Of a stretch of 64,000 nt of DNA, positions 24,577 through 35,337 are shown piece by piece (positions within the stretch are counted from its first letter, which is position 1; each line of letters begins with the position of its first letter). This stretch comes from Rotaria sp. Silwood1 (Eukaryota; Rotifera; Eurotatoria; Philodinida; Philodinidae): the NCBI GenBank assembly GCA_905250075.1, contig CAJNOP010000277.1, forward strand, positions 188,588 through 252,587. Reading direction: 5' to 3'. The notes below the pieces were generated by a model. It saw only the letters and a program-made list of their open reading frames with translations. It did no database searches and was not told the DNA's origin. The position numbers and the translations under genes were made by a program.

Positions 24577-25487
24577 TTAAACCGACTGATATGGAGTATC
24601 GCCTTTATTTAATACTCGTCGATATACATGAACAACACCATCTTTTGCATAACCAGGCAAACCAACCCAAAATGTTCGATGAGCAATTAGTTCAACACCT
24701 GCTCGTTCCAAACGAAAACGATAATAAGCAGCGAATCCAACAAAATAAGTAACAAGAAGCACACAAATGATTATGATAAATACAGCTCCTCCAGAAAGAC
24801 CACTTTTGCCACCACCTCCTCCTGATGATTTCGTTGTTGTTTCTGGTGGTACATCTATAAAGAAGATAATTAAAACAAATATTATCCTTCAAAATTTGCC
24901 CCTACTTTTACATCCATCCCAACAAGCACATTTATTTTTTAAATTAAGTTTATAGTGATTGGTTGTAGGTTCACCTAAAGCTTCTAATTCATCGGTACCA
25001 TCAGTTACACATTCTAATGTAACAACGACTGTTTTTTCACCAGCTGAATAAGTAACCGAAGGACCACCTCCTATACCACCTTGATTCCAGCTTGCACTCT
25101 CTTGTGTACCAAGGGAAAAGCTAAATTTTCCATCCATCGAAACTAAATACAATATAAAGTAAAATAGGTGAATTATATCAAATTACTAACCTTGACAAAC
25201 AGCTACTCCTTTACAAGCAGGTTCTTCAGTAAATGGTTTACAAGGATTATAACTATATTCTATCATTAATAAATATTAAATAATGCATATTAAGACAAAT
25301 TCAACATACTATAGCCGGATCCTGTTGGTGGTAATTTATCAGGATATGCAGCTTTTCCATCAGTTCGACCTAAAGAAGTTAAATCTATGACACCTTTTGT
25401 AGATTCAAATCGACATGGATCATTGGCAATAATTAGTGATGATAAAAAAGCAAAACAAGTGAATATTGTTAACCAAGACATCATCAT
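24577..25487 (-). CDS. MRH-like (CD-MPR/Atg27-type) membrane receptor, full length
   Basis: Exons (complement) 25310-25487, 25191-25259, 24906-25142 and 24577-24854; 253 residues. A signal peptide (about 1-21) precedes a lumenal domain with Cys pairs (NDPCRFEST, YNPCKPF, CKGVAVCQ, VVVTLECV, NKCACWDGC). These are laid out like mannose-6-phosphate-receptor-homology proteins. A Gly-rich linker and one membrane segment (about 185-205) follow, then a 48-residue tail (HRTFWVGLPGYAKDGV) ending YQSV, a YxxPhi sorting signal like the one at the Atg27 C-terminus. A Golgi/endosome cargo-receptor or Atg27-like trafficking role is inferred. The Arg that CD-MPR has before the VVMISC-like strand is Thr here, so phosphomannose binding is doubtful. 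It is the parent-like copy of the gene at 31354-32120. Confidence 0.7.
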
Positions 25488-25680
25488 GACAAGAATCTGC
25501 TTTCAAAAAAAAAAATAAAATAATCAGAGGACAAAGTAACAACAATAGCAAAACTTCATCATCATCATCATTTATCTTTTATTTTATATTGTTTGCTTAA
25601 ACACTTCAACATTTTTCTATATGACTAACTTCATTATATTGTTATTCTTTTTTTCTTGTGCTGAGTAATGATAAATATAT
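25488..25680. repeat. Duplicated upstream region of the MRH-like gene
   Basis: This matches 32121-32300 almost base for base (for example TGTTTGCTTAAACACTTCAA in both). At 32288 the match runs into the start codon of the divergent MRH-like gene. Here the same position (TGCTGAGTAATGATAAATAT) keeps an ATG but the sequence then becomes unrelated, so a divergent partner gene seems to have been lost. Copy 1 also has a (TCA)n microsatellite at about 25557-25572. Confidence 0.7.
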
Positions 25681-25752
25681 TCTTATATTTGTTTTCGTTT
25701 TCAAATTCGCCTTAAGCGAGTGCACATGAAATTACTACTACAAAAGAATGGG

Positions 25753-26240
25753 GATCGATTGGCAAAAAATTTGAACTTTCGAAAGGAACTAGCTAGGTTA
25801 AAAGAGCATAAAATGTTATCGAAAAGTCTTAATTTCCAGAATTTATTGGTCTATATTTTTTTTATTACTTCGACAAGCTGATCATTTTCATCCTCAATAT
25901 CGGTCTATCAAAAACTATCGCTCTAAAGATATTTTTGTGTAGAAAAATGTTGAATCACAAAATATTCAATCAAGACATTACGAAATAATATCAATAGATA
26001 GTATGGAATTCATTCTACGGATCTCGTCATGTCAAATATGTCTAAAAGTATCTCGAAAACAATAAACAAGCCATTATTAAATGTGAAATTGACGATGTTT
26101 GAGTCGGTTTTGCTGAATATCAAAATATGGATCTTCTCTTAAAAATATATTGATGTCTAAAGTATTGACAAGATTCCGAAAGTTCACGTTAATAGTTTGT
26201 GCAGAAAGTTAAAACTGTTGAATCATATTTCTAGAATGTC
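25753..26240. repeat. Left arm of a large diverged inverted repeat
   Basis: This pairs with the complement of about 30590-31228. Shared blocks include CTAGCTAGGTTRAAAGA, CTATCAAAAACTAT and AATAATATCAATMGATAGTAT. The outer ends are GATCGATTGGCAAAAAA here and the complement of ACCAATTGCCAAAAAAA on the right. The arms bracket the 5.5 kb between the two direct MRH-like copies. Confidence 0.6.
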
Positions 26241-27420
26241 ATTAGTAATACGATTAAAGCATCATCTTTTTGCTTTTTCTCTTTTTGATAAGATAAAAAA
26301 ACAAAAAAAAAAACACTCAAGACAAAGTATTTTTTCGATGCTGTTTGTTTCTTTGAATTTTAGTCAAGAATTATTCATTTAATTGAAAGTTTTGCATATA
26401 AATTGGTATAAACTTGAGTGATTGAAGATCGAATGTAAAAAAATTCTATAAGTATTTCTTGTCATAATGTCAATATTATGATTATTACATATCATTAGAT
26501 AATCTTTATATGATTAATTGTTAATCCCATGATTATCACGTATCTCCTGTTGCCTTTGAAATCATGTGCAATAGCAATGACTGATCGATAATTTATTGTT
26601 ACCTGAAATACTTCATAGATATGAAACAGTAATAAACTGAAGGTTAGTGTTATATGATACTTATATTCAATGTTCATGAACTTGCTTATTGCAGTGATGT
26701 TTCCCTTCTATTTTCATTGTTTTTATATTATTCATGTCGAAGATGTCATTATATATTTTTATGACATATTTTCATTAAAAAAAATCATTTTTGCTGTTGT
26801 TGTATCAGTTTCAAAGATTTCTTTTGTAAACTGAAAAAGTTTTGTATAAACTTATTCTCAACTGGCAGTAATTTGTTTTTTCTCATTGCTTTATTCTCTA
26901 TATTTTTGATGGAACGGAACTTATTAAAATTTATTCTACTTGGAAAACTTGTGAGAACCATTGTATAATAATTGTTGCATAGTTTTGTTGTTTTATCTTT
27001 CTAGCCTATTACTTGATTACTTTTGATTTGGAAAGAAAGACTTAATGACTATTGATAAAGAAAATATTTATTTTTCAAGATATTTAATGATTGTAAGTCT
27101 GAACTCGAGCATCTTTTTCTTTTGTCTGGTGATTACACCTAAAGAAAATGACTTTGATAATCAAAAGATTGATTGAAATCATCGAAGGTCATTACTAGCT
27201 TTGTAGAGTCGTAAAAACAATTAAGATTGATATTTCGTCTTTGTATTGGACAACGCTTGATTATGTTTAGTTTAATCAATAATGTTCATCATGATAGATC
27301 ATAACATTTTATTGTGTCATAGAAACAATGGAAAAAGAAAATTTAAGAAAAAGTTCACTTCCACAGATTGAAATCTTTCGTTATGTCTTTTATTAAACTT
27401 TTGTTGACAATGCAGATGTG

Positions 27421-27900
27421 ACCCATGTAAAAAAAAAAAATTGTAAAAAATTTGATTATAATGCATATTTAATCATTAATATTGATTTTTAATCAAAAAA
27501 TTGGATTAACTTGATTTTATTCCATAATCGATCATTTGAATTCATTACTACCCTGTAGTTTATTATTACCTTTTAATCTATTATAATCATACATATCGAA
27601 GATAAGTGGTTTTCTCCAGATTCGAACACGAAATCTCTAATTTTCCATGGTTATTTGGATGGCTCATGCTTGAAAACTATAGAGTTGCTACTGAACCAAA
27701 GTCACACATATGTGGTAAAGTTGGAACTCCTATGTCAATTTCCTTGAATCGAGATGGTGCAATTATATTAATAATTGATTCAAATCGGTTAGAAGAAAAA
27801 TAATCAATTATTTTGGAATATTCTAAAATTAATGGATTTTAAAGGGATTGTTTTCAAAAGCGTTTATAATTGATTGAACTTTTACTCAATTATTGTGGAA
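27421..27900 (-). repeat. AATC-rich repeat with tRNA-like core, copy 1
   Basis: On the minus strand, AATC/GATT-rich sequence surrounds a core. The core has an A-box-like TGGTTCAGTAGCAACTC (27682-27698) and a B-box-like GTGTTCGAATCT (27619-27630), and ends TTTTTTTACATGGGT at 27421. The copy at 54030-54628 aligns along the whole core (GTTCCAACT through CACTTATC). It looks like a tRNA-derived SINE or a SINE-like non-autonomous element. Confidence 0.5.
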
Positions 27901-28935
27901 CTCACATATTTCCGAAGAAAACATAGTGAGTGAAAGCTTGAATCGAGCTTTTTGCTGCTTCCCACCACTCTTTCCTTCGTTCACTTTAGACCCTACCACC
28001 TACGAATGAAAATCCAACGATTATAGAATATGTTTTCAGAACAATGGTTGAAGGCGAGGGCATCAGTCCTACAATACGTATCCCTAGTAACGGGAAAACA
28101 TGTGTCAGTAACAACATTGCCTGAATCGTTCTTGAACTTTCCAGAATCTTTCACAGCATTTTATGTATCTTAGATTTCTACTGTAGATTCTAACTAGCGT
28201 ATTTATTATGATTTCTGTTACTACGTACAGAGAAAGGCTCTTATTGCAAGTATCAGCTAGTATCATAATGATATTAGTGATCTAACGGAGTCAGAATAAG
28301 ATGCAAACTGAAAAGTAGGAATTGATTCAGTTCTAAAGTTAGGAAAAGCTCATCAGTATATGCTTATGTGTGTCCAGAGAAGCAATGGTGTGCTCAATAA
28401 CTACTTGAATGATTAAACTTCTTCTGTAATAAAAGACTACTTTGAAGAAACGATACATCGGAGATCATAAAAGTCTGGATCTTAATTAGTTGATTTATCA
28501 AAAAATAGGTACTTTAATCAATATATTTGCATCAACAGATGCCTACTATTCAGGGCTAAGAGCTGAAAAATCTTAAAAGACAGATGTCAGCATTTTTTTC
28601 CTGGGTTTTTTAAATTTCTTTCATTAAAAGTTATGAAAAAAAGTGGAACACAATAGAAGACCTCCTGAAAACGATATACATTTGAACATGATAGAAGGTT
28701 CGAAGTGTTCTATTATGAAGGGGCTTATATGAATGTGTATAGCATGGTAATATGATGCTTGAACCGACAAAACCCGGAACTAAATGATACTCACGGCTTT
28801 TTATGATATGTAATACCTCTATTATAATACGACAAAACAATATCATATTGGAAATGTCTCTGGAAATACAAATAAGTGTTTCAAGCAAAAAGATATTAAA
28901 TAAATCTAACAAATTGGCAGAATTGGACTTTTGAA

Positions 28936-29077
28936 TGCAAACTATTTCGAAATGTTCAAATTTTAGAGCAAGTATACCAACTATAGAAACTGTTACCATT
29001 TTCAATTGTTCATCTATTTCACTTTCTTCAAATAAATTGTTACACCCTTCCTTACAATACACCATAGATTCATACGA
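28936..29077 (-). pseudogene. Possible tetraspanin-like exon
   Basis: After an acceptor-like ACTTTCAG, about 47 codons read YCKEGCNNLFEESEIDEQLK and then MVTVSIVGILALKFEHFEIV. This is the layout of the last extracellular Cys and fourth membrane segment of a tetraspanin (GCxxxL...). No other tetraspanin exon was found nearby, and it sits between AATC-rich repeats, so it is probably a stray or dead fragment. Confidence 0.25.
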
Positions 29078-29179
29078 CTGAAAGTTTGTGAGCTCCACAC
29101 TCCGCCTTTTAAGGAACCACACTCATCAATATTTCACATTATTCTAAACAACCAAAACTTTCAGAGATTATTCCTCAAA

Positions 29180-29690
29180 TCGATTAAAACAATATCTTTT
29201 CTCACTGGCTTCTTTTAATGACTCTAAAGCAAACTAATTTCAATAGATTATTCTTGAAATACATTAAAATTTATTTTATAGATTGTTTTAAAAATCTATT
29301 AGCATTGATTAGACTTCTAGTCGATTATTTATGATGATTCAAAGGTTAATGGATTTTAATAGATTATTCGAGAGGAAATGGGTTATAAACAATTATTTTT
29401 CAAACCTATGAAAATTAATTAGATTTCTAATTAGTGATTTAGAGTTATTCATAAGCAAATCGATTTTAATAGATTATTTGAGAAGAAATTTATTAAAGCA
29501 GATTGTTTTTGAAATTTATTAAAATTGATTAGATTTTTAATCAATTATTCAGGTTTTTTGCCGAATAATCAATTTTAATCTATTATTTTGTTGAATTTAA
29601 TCAAAACTATTGTCTATAATCGAATTTTTGTAATTTTTAGTTGAAAAATCAGTTTTAATCTGATTTTTTGACCGTGTTTTTTTTTATATG
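29180..29690 (+). repeat. AATC-rich repeat copy 2 with ~117-bp tandem units
   Basis: About three tandem units of roughly 117 bp share GATTTTAATAGATTATT and ATTAGATTTYTAAT. The block ends TTTTTTTTTATATGTGG, like the 3' ends at 54628 and (inverted) 27421. No tRNA-like core was seen in this copy. Confidence 0.5.
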
Positions 29691-30589
29691 TGGATGTGTG
29701 AATGATTCGATTGATGAAGAAGTAAAAAATTAATTAAAATCAAGCCCAAATGTGACATTGAATAAACTACTATACGTTTTTAAAACTAAACTCGTCTCAA
29801 ATTGCATAATTTTTTTTCTTTTCTTAGAGACTACGAACAGTTAGGACACGTGCAGAGATCGTTATTATCCAACCGAACATTTGTCGACAAAAAGACAATT
29901 ATCGTCAGTCACAACTCTAGGTTTGCCAACGAGTTTGTTCAAAAGCGAGTTTCCAAAATTGATAGATTAGAGAATAAATGTCGCACGTAGCTAGGGTTTT
30001 TTTCGAGATAATTGAGAATATATGATTATATAAGCGTTGTTTAAAGTAGTGTCATCGTTTCCAATATAGAACGAGGCGTTGTTGTACAAATCACTCACGA
30101 TTCTATGCAATTAAATACCTAGAAATAATTAGTGCACATTATTGTATTTATTCAGCCACATCATCTACAATCAGATAAGTCTTTTGGGAATTAAAAACTA
30201 AAGTATCGTAATGCACAACAAATTATTGTTTGAAATATTGCCTGAACTATCATAGAATAAAAAATGTGTCTCAATATCTGTCTTAATACAACAGAAAAGC
30301 TGCTGAAGATGATTTCCAACTATTTATGCTACCATTATTGAATGTCATTCATCAAAGGTATGCTGCAATGAAGTCCAAGAGTTTAGTCGGCTACCTATTA
30401 TTAGCTTACCCATTATTCAGATTATCATAACAGATATGTCTAATATCAGTCTATATGTAAACCTTTCGTTTCAGTGAACAATTCGGCGTTAAAATTCGAA
30501 AATCGGCAATTTAGGAAATAATTTGACGTAAGTAGTATCAACAGAAAAATGAGTAAGAAGATAATATTTTGTTCAGTGTTTCTAAACAT
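29691..30589. other. Unassigned intergenic
   Basis: AT-rich. A short frame at 29802-29990 has no recognised domain. Confidence 0.5.
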
Positions 30590-31228
30590 ATTCTAGAATG
30601 TTGATTCAACAATTTAAAGTTTTCAATCATTTATTAACGTTCTTATACAAAATTGGTAAGTACAGTTTCATAAAAATATCAAAAAATATTATTTATAATA
30701 AACAACATTATCATGAACTTTTTGGAATCGTGCTAATATTTGAGACCTCAACATATTTTTTATAAAAAGATCCGTCCTTTGGCACTCTAAAAACCCATCA
30801 GAAATTCATTATAAATTCTTGAGAAAAAAATGACTAGATAGAAGAAGCAAAGAGAATCAAGACATTAAGTGAAATAGGCTAAATCATCATCGATTTCACA
30901 TATTATAATGGAGTATTTCTTTTTCCCAGAAACTTCATAACATATATAAGATATAGAATTTCGCAGAGCGAAATTCATACTATCGATTGATATTATTCCT
31001 TAATACCTAAACTGAATTTTTTGCAATACAATATTTCCTACATGAAAATAACTTAAGAACTATAGTTTTTGATAGATTGGTATTGCGAGTGAAAATAATC
31101 AGGCTGTCAAAGTATTACAAAATACAGGCTAACAGTTGTGCAAATTTAGATTTTTTGATAACATTTTCTGTTCTTTCAACCTAGCTAATTTATTTTAAAA
31201 ACTCAATTTTTTTTGGCAATTGGTTTCA
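30590..31228. repeat. Right arm of the large inverted repeat
   Basis: Complementary to 25753-26240, with several small gains (for example an extra stretch around 30780-30890). It abuts the CCDC137-like fragment at 31272. Confidence 0.6.
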
Positions 31229-31271
31229 ATAAAAATGCCGTAATTTCTATTAATTGTCTTTATTCTTTTCG

Positions 31272-31350
31272 TTTGCTATAGAAAATTAATTAGCTTAAAT
31301 CCAGCACCAAAAACAACTAAAAAAGTTCAATATGAAAGTTCTCATCTTTT
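31272..31350 (+). pseudogene. Fragment of a CCDC137-like gene (end of intron 1 and start of exon 2)
   Basis: TTTGCTATAG then AAAATTAATTAGC parallels TGTTCTATAG then AAAATTAGTTAGT at 36391-36413 of the intact gene. It translates as KLISLNPAPKTTKKVQ versus KLVSANQAPKKGEKID. The similarity covers the intron end and about 25 codons, then stops where the truncated MRH-like gene begins on the other strand. It shows that a second CCDC137-like locus existed and was broken here. Confidence 0.6.
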
Positions 31351-31353
31351 ACA

Positions 31354-32120
31354 CTATAAGACAAATCCAGTGAAATAATCAAAAACAAGAATAAGAAAAA
31401 TTATGGTAAATATAGCTCCTCCAGAAAGACTACTGCTGCCGCCACCTCCTTCTGATGATTTCGTTGTTGTTTCTGGTGGTACATCTATAAAGAAGATAAT
31501 TAAAACAAATATTATCCTTCAAAATTTGCCCCTACTTTTACATTCATCCCAACAAGCACATTTATTTTTTAAATTAAGTTTATAGTGATTGGTTGTAGGT
31601 TCACCTAAAGCTTCTAATTCATTGGTACCATCACTTACACATTCTAATGTAACAACGACTGTTTTTTCACCAGCTGAATAAGTAACCGAAGGACCACCTC
31701 CTATACCACCTTGATTCCAGCTTGCACTCTCTTGTGTACCAAGGGAAAAGCTAAATTTTCCATCCATCGAAACTAAATACAATATAAAGTAAAATAGGTG
31801 AATTATATCAAATTACTAACCTTGACAAACAGCTACTCCATTACAACTAGGTTTTTCAGTAAATGGTTTACAAGGATTATAACTATATTCTATCATTAAT
31901 AAATATTAAATAATGCATATTAAGACAAATTCAACATACTATAGCCGGATCCTGTCGTTGGTAATTTATCAGGATATGCAGCTTTTCCATCAGTTCGACC
32001 TAAAGAAGTTAAATCTATGACACCTTTTGTAGAAGATTCAAATCGACATGGATCATCGGCAATAATTAGTGATGATAAAAAAGCAAAACAAGTGAATATT
32101 GTTAACCAAGACATCATCAT
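31354..32120 (-). CDS. MRH-like protein, tail-less copy
   Basis: Exons (complement) 31940-32120, 31821-31889, 31536-31772 and 31354-31484; 205 residues. Exons 1-3 and introns are nearly identical to the gene at 24577-25487 (constant 6,630-bp offset), with one extra Ser codon in exon 1. The membrane segment is kept but altered (AIFTIIFLILVFDYFTGF). A TAG follows two codons later, so the whole cytosolic tail, including the YQSV signal, is missing. The gene end is a junction with a CCDC137-like fragment on the opposite strand. It is either a recent truncated copy with changed sorting or an early pseudogene; all splice sites are intact. Confidence 0.65.
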
Positions 32121-32287
32121 GACAAGGATCTGCTTTCAAACAAAATGAAATAATCTGAGAACAAAGTAACAACAATAGTAAAACTTCATCATCCTCATTT
32201 ATCTTTTATTTTATATTGTTTGCTTAAACACTTCAACATTTTTCTATTTAACTAACTATATCTGGTTGTTCTTCTTTTTTGTGCTGA

Positions 32288-32884
32288 ATGATGATGAAAC
32301 TTTTCTTCTTTTTTGTTTTTTTTAATATTCAGCTTACACAACATGCTTCTATTAATGTATTAACTAAAAATGATTGTACTTATAAAGATGGTAGATTTGG
32401 TAGGATTAATTTATCTCAAGTTGGTTTGAAACATGGCATACCTGCTTTTCGACATATTCATAAAGATGATTTTTATTATTCGTAAGATTTTATTATTTAA
32501 TTTATTTATTGAAAATATTCTTAATCTTCTACAGTTACAATCCATGCTATTCATTTTCTGAAGAACCATCTTGTATTAATGTAGCTATATGTCAAAGTAA
32601 GTGTTTTGTTTTTTAAATAACAAAAAAAAAAGAACAAATATCTCGTATTTTTAGCATACAAAGATCAATCAGTTTCTTTTATTCTTGGTTATAATTCAAT
32701 TGTAACATGGTCAATAAGTATGGATGGAAAAGCAACACTTATATATTCAGCAGATGATCGTCAATCCATTGTTAATCTTGTATGTTCTCAAGAACTTGAT
32801 CAACTTATTATTAATGGAGAATATGAACATAAACAATATAATTTAACATTATCTAGTAAATGTGCTTGTTGGAATGAATGTTAA
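32288..32884 (+). CDS. Soluble MRH-like protein, divergent paralogue
   Basis: Exons 32288-32481, 32535-32596 and 32655-32884; 161 residues. It has a signal peptide (KLFFFFVFFNIQ), NDCTYKDGRFGRINLSQVG, YNPCYSFSEEPSCINVAICQ and IVNLVCS, and ends CACWNEC then TAA. Intron positions and the Cys pattern match the two minus-strand MRH-like genes, but sequence identity is low. There is no membrane segment, so the product should be secreted or lumenal. It starts 168 bp from the start of the tail-less copy, head to head, and probably shares a bidirectional promoter with it. Confidence 0.6.
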
Positions 32885-33171
32885 AATTGTTTTTTTTTTG
32901 TTTTCTATTTTATTTCATTAATAACAATAAGGAATAGAAACTATCTGAACCAAAAGAACCACATAATACTGGAATGAAATGAAATAAATAAATATCTGTT
33001 CAAATAATGAGCAAAAGAAATAAACACCGGACAACAAAAAGAAAACATCAGTTTGATTGTTCATAGGAAATGAAAGATTAATTGATTGTTGACGAGAAAC
33101 AAAGTTAAATAATATCCGACAAAAGAAAAGAAAAGAAAAAAAAAACAACTATAAATTATCCTGAGAAATGT

Positions 33172-34145
33172 TTATGATACTATCGATTGATTTTTATTAG
33201 CTTCTTCACATGCATCAATCCATGCATTGTATACATCGATTGGTTCACATAAATCTAAAATAAAAAATAGACAGAAAATTATATTTGAATAATTTCTATA
33301 GTTAGTCATTTAATGCAAGAAGGTATAAACGAATATTGAGTTCGCGAACTGCAGATTGTTAGAACGTTTAGTAACGAAAAACCCAATTAAAGACATACCA
33401 ATATTGTCTTCATCCTATATGTTGGATACGATCTCCATAAGTAATATTTATTGTTCCATAGGACAATATAACTGAAAGAAAATTAATTTTTCTTTAATCA
33501 GTGTTATTTAAGTTAGTTGCTTATGTTGACGTTTGATTATTGTGGACAAAACCCATTTTAAAGGTATTCGCCTTCTTTTTTCTGGTTATTGCTAGTCAAT
33601 GAAGAGAATAAAATCGACCTGCCTGGAATTTTTACCACAGATAGACAATCTAAAATAAGGATACTCTTAAAATATAATTTAGCTTTGTTTGCATCTGTTT
33701 TGAAAAATATTTTTTATAGTTTGGAATATATTCTTCCATGTACGAATTACTTGAATAAAATACATAAATGGAGCATTGTTTTAAGTCATAGAAATGAAGA
33801 TTTTACTGATTGTGAAAACGAATTTTTTCGAGAGAAAAACTGAAATGTTATCTTGAGAAGTTTTTCGAAAAGAAATTCAATTGTCATTGTAAATCTTCTA
33901 AGCTACCTTTTGATTTGTTCATGAAACTAAATCGCCCTATGTATTTGTTCATACTTACAATTCACATCAGTTTCATATGTTTCTGAACAAATTCGACATA
34001 AAATTTGTGCACGTTGTTTTCTTCGATCAAATTTTACATCACATGAACTTTCATGATTACAAAATGGACATTCAAAAACTGTTGGTAATGTTTGTATTCG
34101 TTTCATACTTTTTCGTGGTTGTCGTTTACTTTTTTTACGACCCAT
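33172..34145 (-). CDS. ELOF1: Transcription elongation factor 1 homologue, copy A
   Basis: Exons (complement) 33959-34145 and 33172-33254; 89 residues. ELOF1/Elf1 is a small zinc-ribbon factor that rides with RNA polymerase II and acts in elongation and transcription-coupled repair. Seen here: a basic N-terminus (MGRKKSKRQPRKSMKR), a zinc ribbon with CPFC (CPFCNHESSCDVKFD) and CRIC, and the family C-terminus YLCEPIDVYNAWIDACEEAN. The intron (704 bp) lies at the same codon as the last intron of copy B, which is only 51 bp. Copy A lacks copy B's first intron. A frame at 33589-33843 inside the intron has no recognised domain. Confidence 0.9.
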
Positions 34146-34303
34146 TTTCTTTTTTTTTTTTTTGATTTATAAATATTTTCTAATCTGTAAAAATAATATA
34201 TATTTTTTGTCGAATTACGAAAGAAAACATTATATTTCTTTGTATAAAAAAAAAAAAAAAGAACCAAACAAAATATTGTTATGAAGAAAGAAGGAAAAAA
34301 AAA

Positions 34304-34675
34304 TTAATCTCGATTTTGCTCTTCACATGCATCAATCCATGAGTTATATACATCAATTGGTTCACTTAAATCTATAAATATAGGATAGAATAGAAAAAAT
34401 TTAAAAAAAAAATAATACTTACAATGAATTGCTGTTGAATATGTTTCTTGACACATCCGACATTCAATTGTACCTACATTTGCTTTTCGATCACTAGAAA
34501 ATAAAAAAAAAAACAATTTATATTTATTTATTTGATAAAAATTCTTGATTATAGCTTACATTTTAACTTCACATGAACGATCATGTGAACAGAATGGACA
34601 TGGAAATACAAGAGTAAGAGCTGCAACTCGTTTTTGTTTTGGTGGTGGCTTTCGTTTTGATTTACGTTTACCCAT
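34304..34675 (-). CDS. ELOF1: Transcription elongation factor 1 homologue, copy B
   Basis: Exons (complement) 34560-34675, 34423-34493 and 34304-34371; 84 residues. It has the conserved start [16 protein letters not shown], the zinc ribbon [13 protein letters not shown] with CRMC, and the end [20 protein letters not shown]. It is closer to the usual family length (about 83) than copy A. It is a tandem paralogue of copy A, 158 bp apart and in the same direction. The two proteins differ at many positions, so the duplication is not recent. Confidence 0.92.
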
Positions 34676-35337
34676 TTTTTTTATAGTTGATGAAAGTCTG
34701 AAGCAAAAAAGGAAAAAAATAAATGGCGTCTTGAATCAAAGATATTGTTATTGTCCTTATGATCAAGCGTACAATATTTATAGTCGAGTTTGTTAAAAGG
34801 AAAAAAAAACAAAGAGAGAAAAATCGATTTGATTGTTCGCTTTTAACAATAATTAAATAAAATAAAAGATGGCGCTATATTGCTACCGATAAGAATATTT
34901 TTTTTGCAAACAAAACTAATGTAAAACGATAACTCAGAAGTTAAACAATAAAAAAAAGACAGAAAATTTGAATGTCTTCATGCATTGGAGTCTTGTGTTT
35001 TAGTTCTTTGAAAGGTAATCCTTTTGAATATTCTTTCGTGTCGAGAAAACGATGCTGAATGAAAGACTGAAGAACATTATTATTACCCAAGGTAACCTGA
35101 GATGGCTACGATTAGATAGAATCGATCATATTTGGGAGGATTTTTAGTAGTTTTGGGGAAATAGGTAAGCAAAAACTATAACAAAACGCTAGAGAAAAAC
35201 GAAAATTTTTCAAGAGTGGAGAATAGAGCTCATGGGATCCAAAATTCTCATACTTGGATCCGGAACCAACCCGACGGACTCCATTGAAGAACAATCTGCT
35301 CAAGACATCCCAGAACGTCTAACTCGAATCATTAATA

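Noticed and set aside
33400-33490. Exon-like interval with TTTCTTTCAG and GTATGTCT borders on the minus strand inside the ELOF1 copy A intron
   Set aside because: All three frames are short or stopped and would disrupt the ELOF1 frame; no family recognised.
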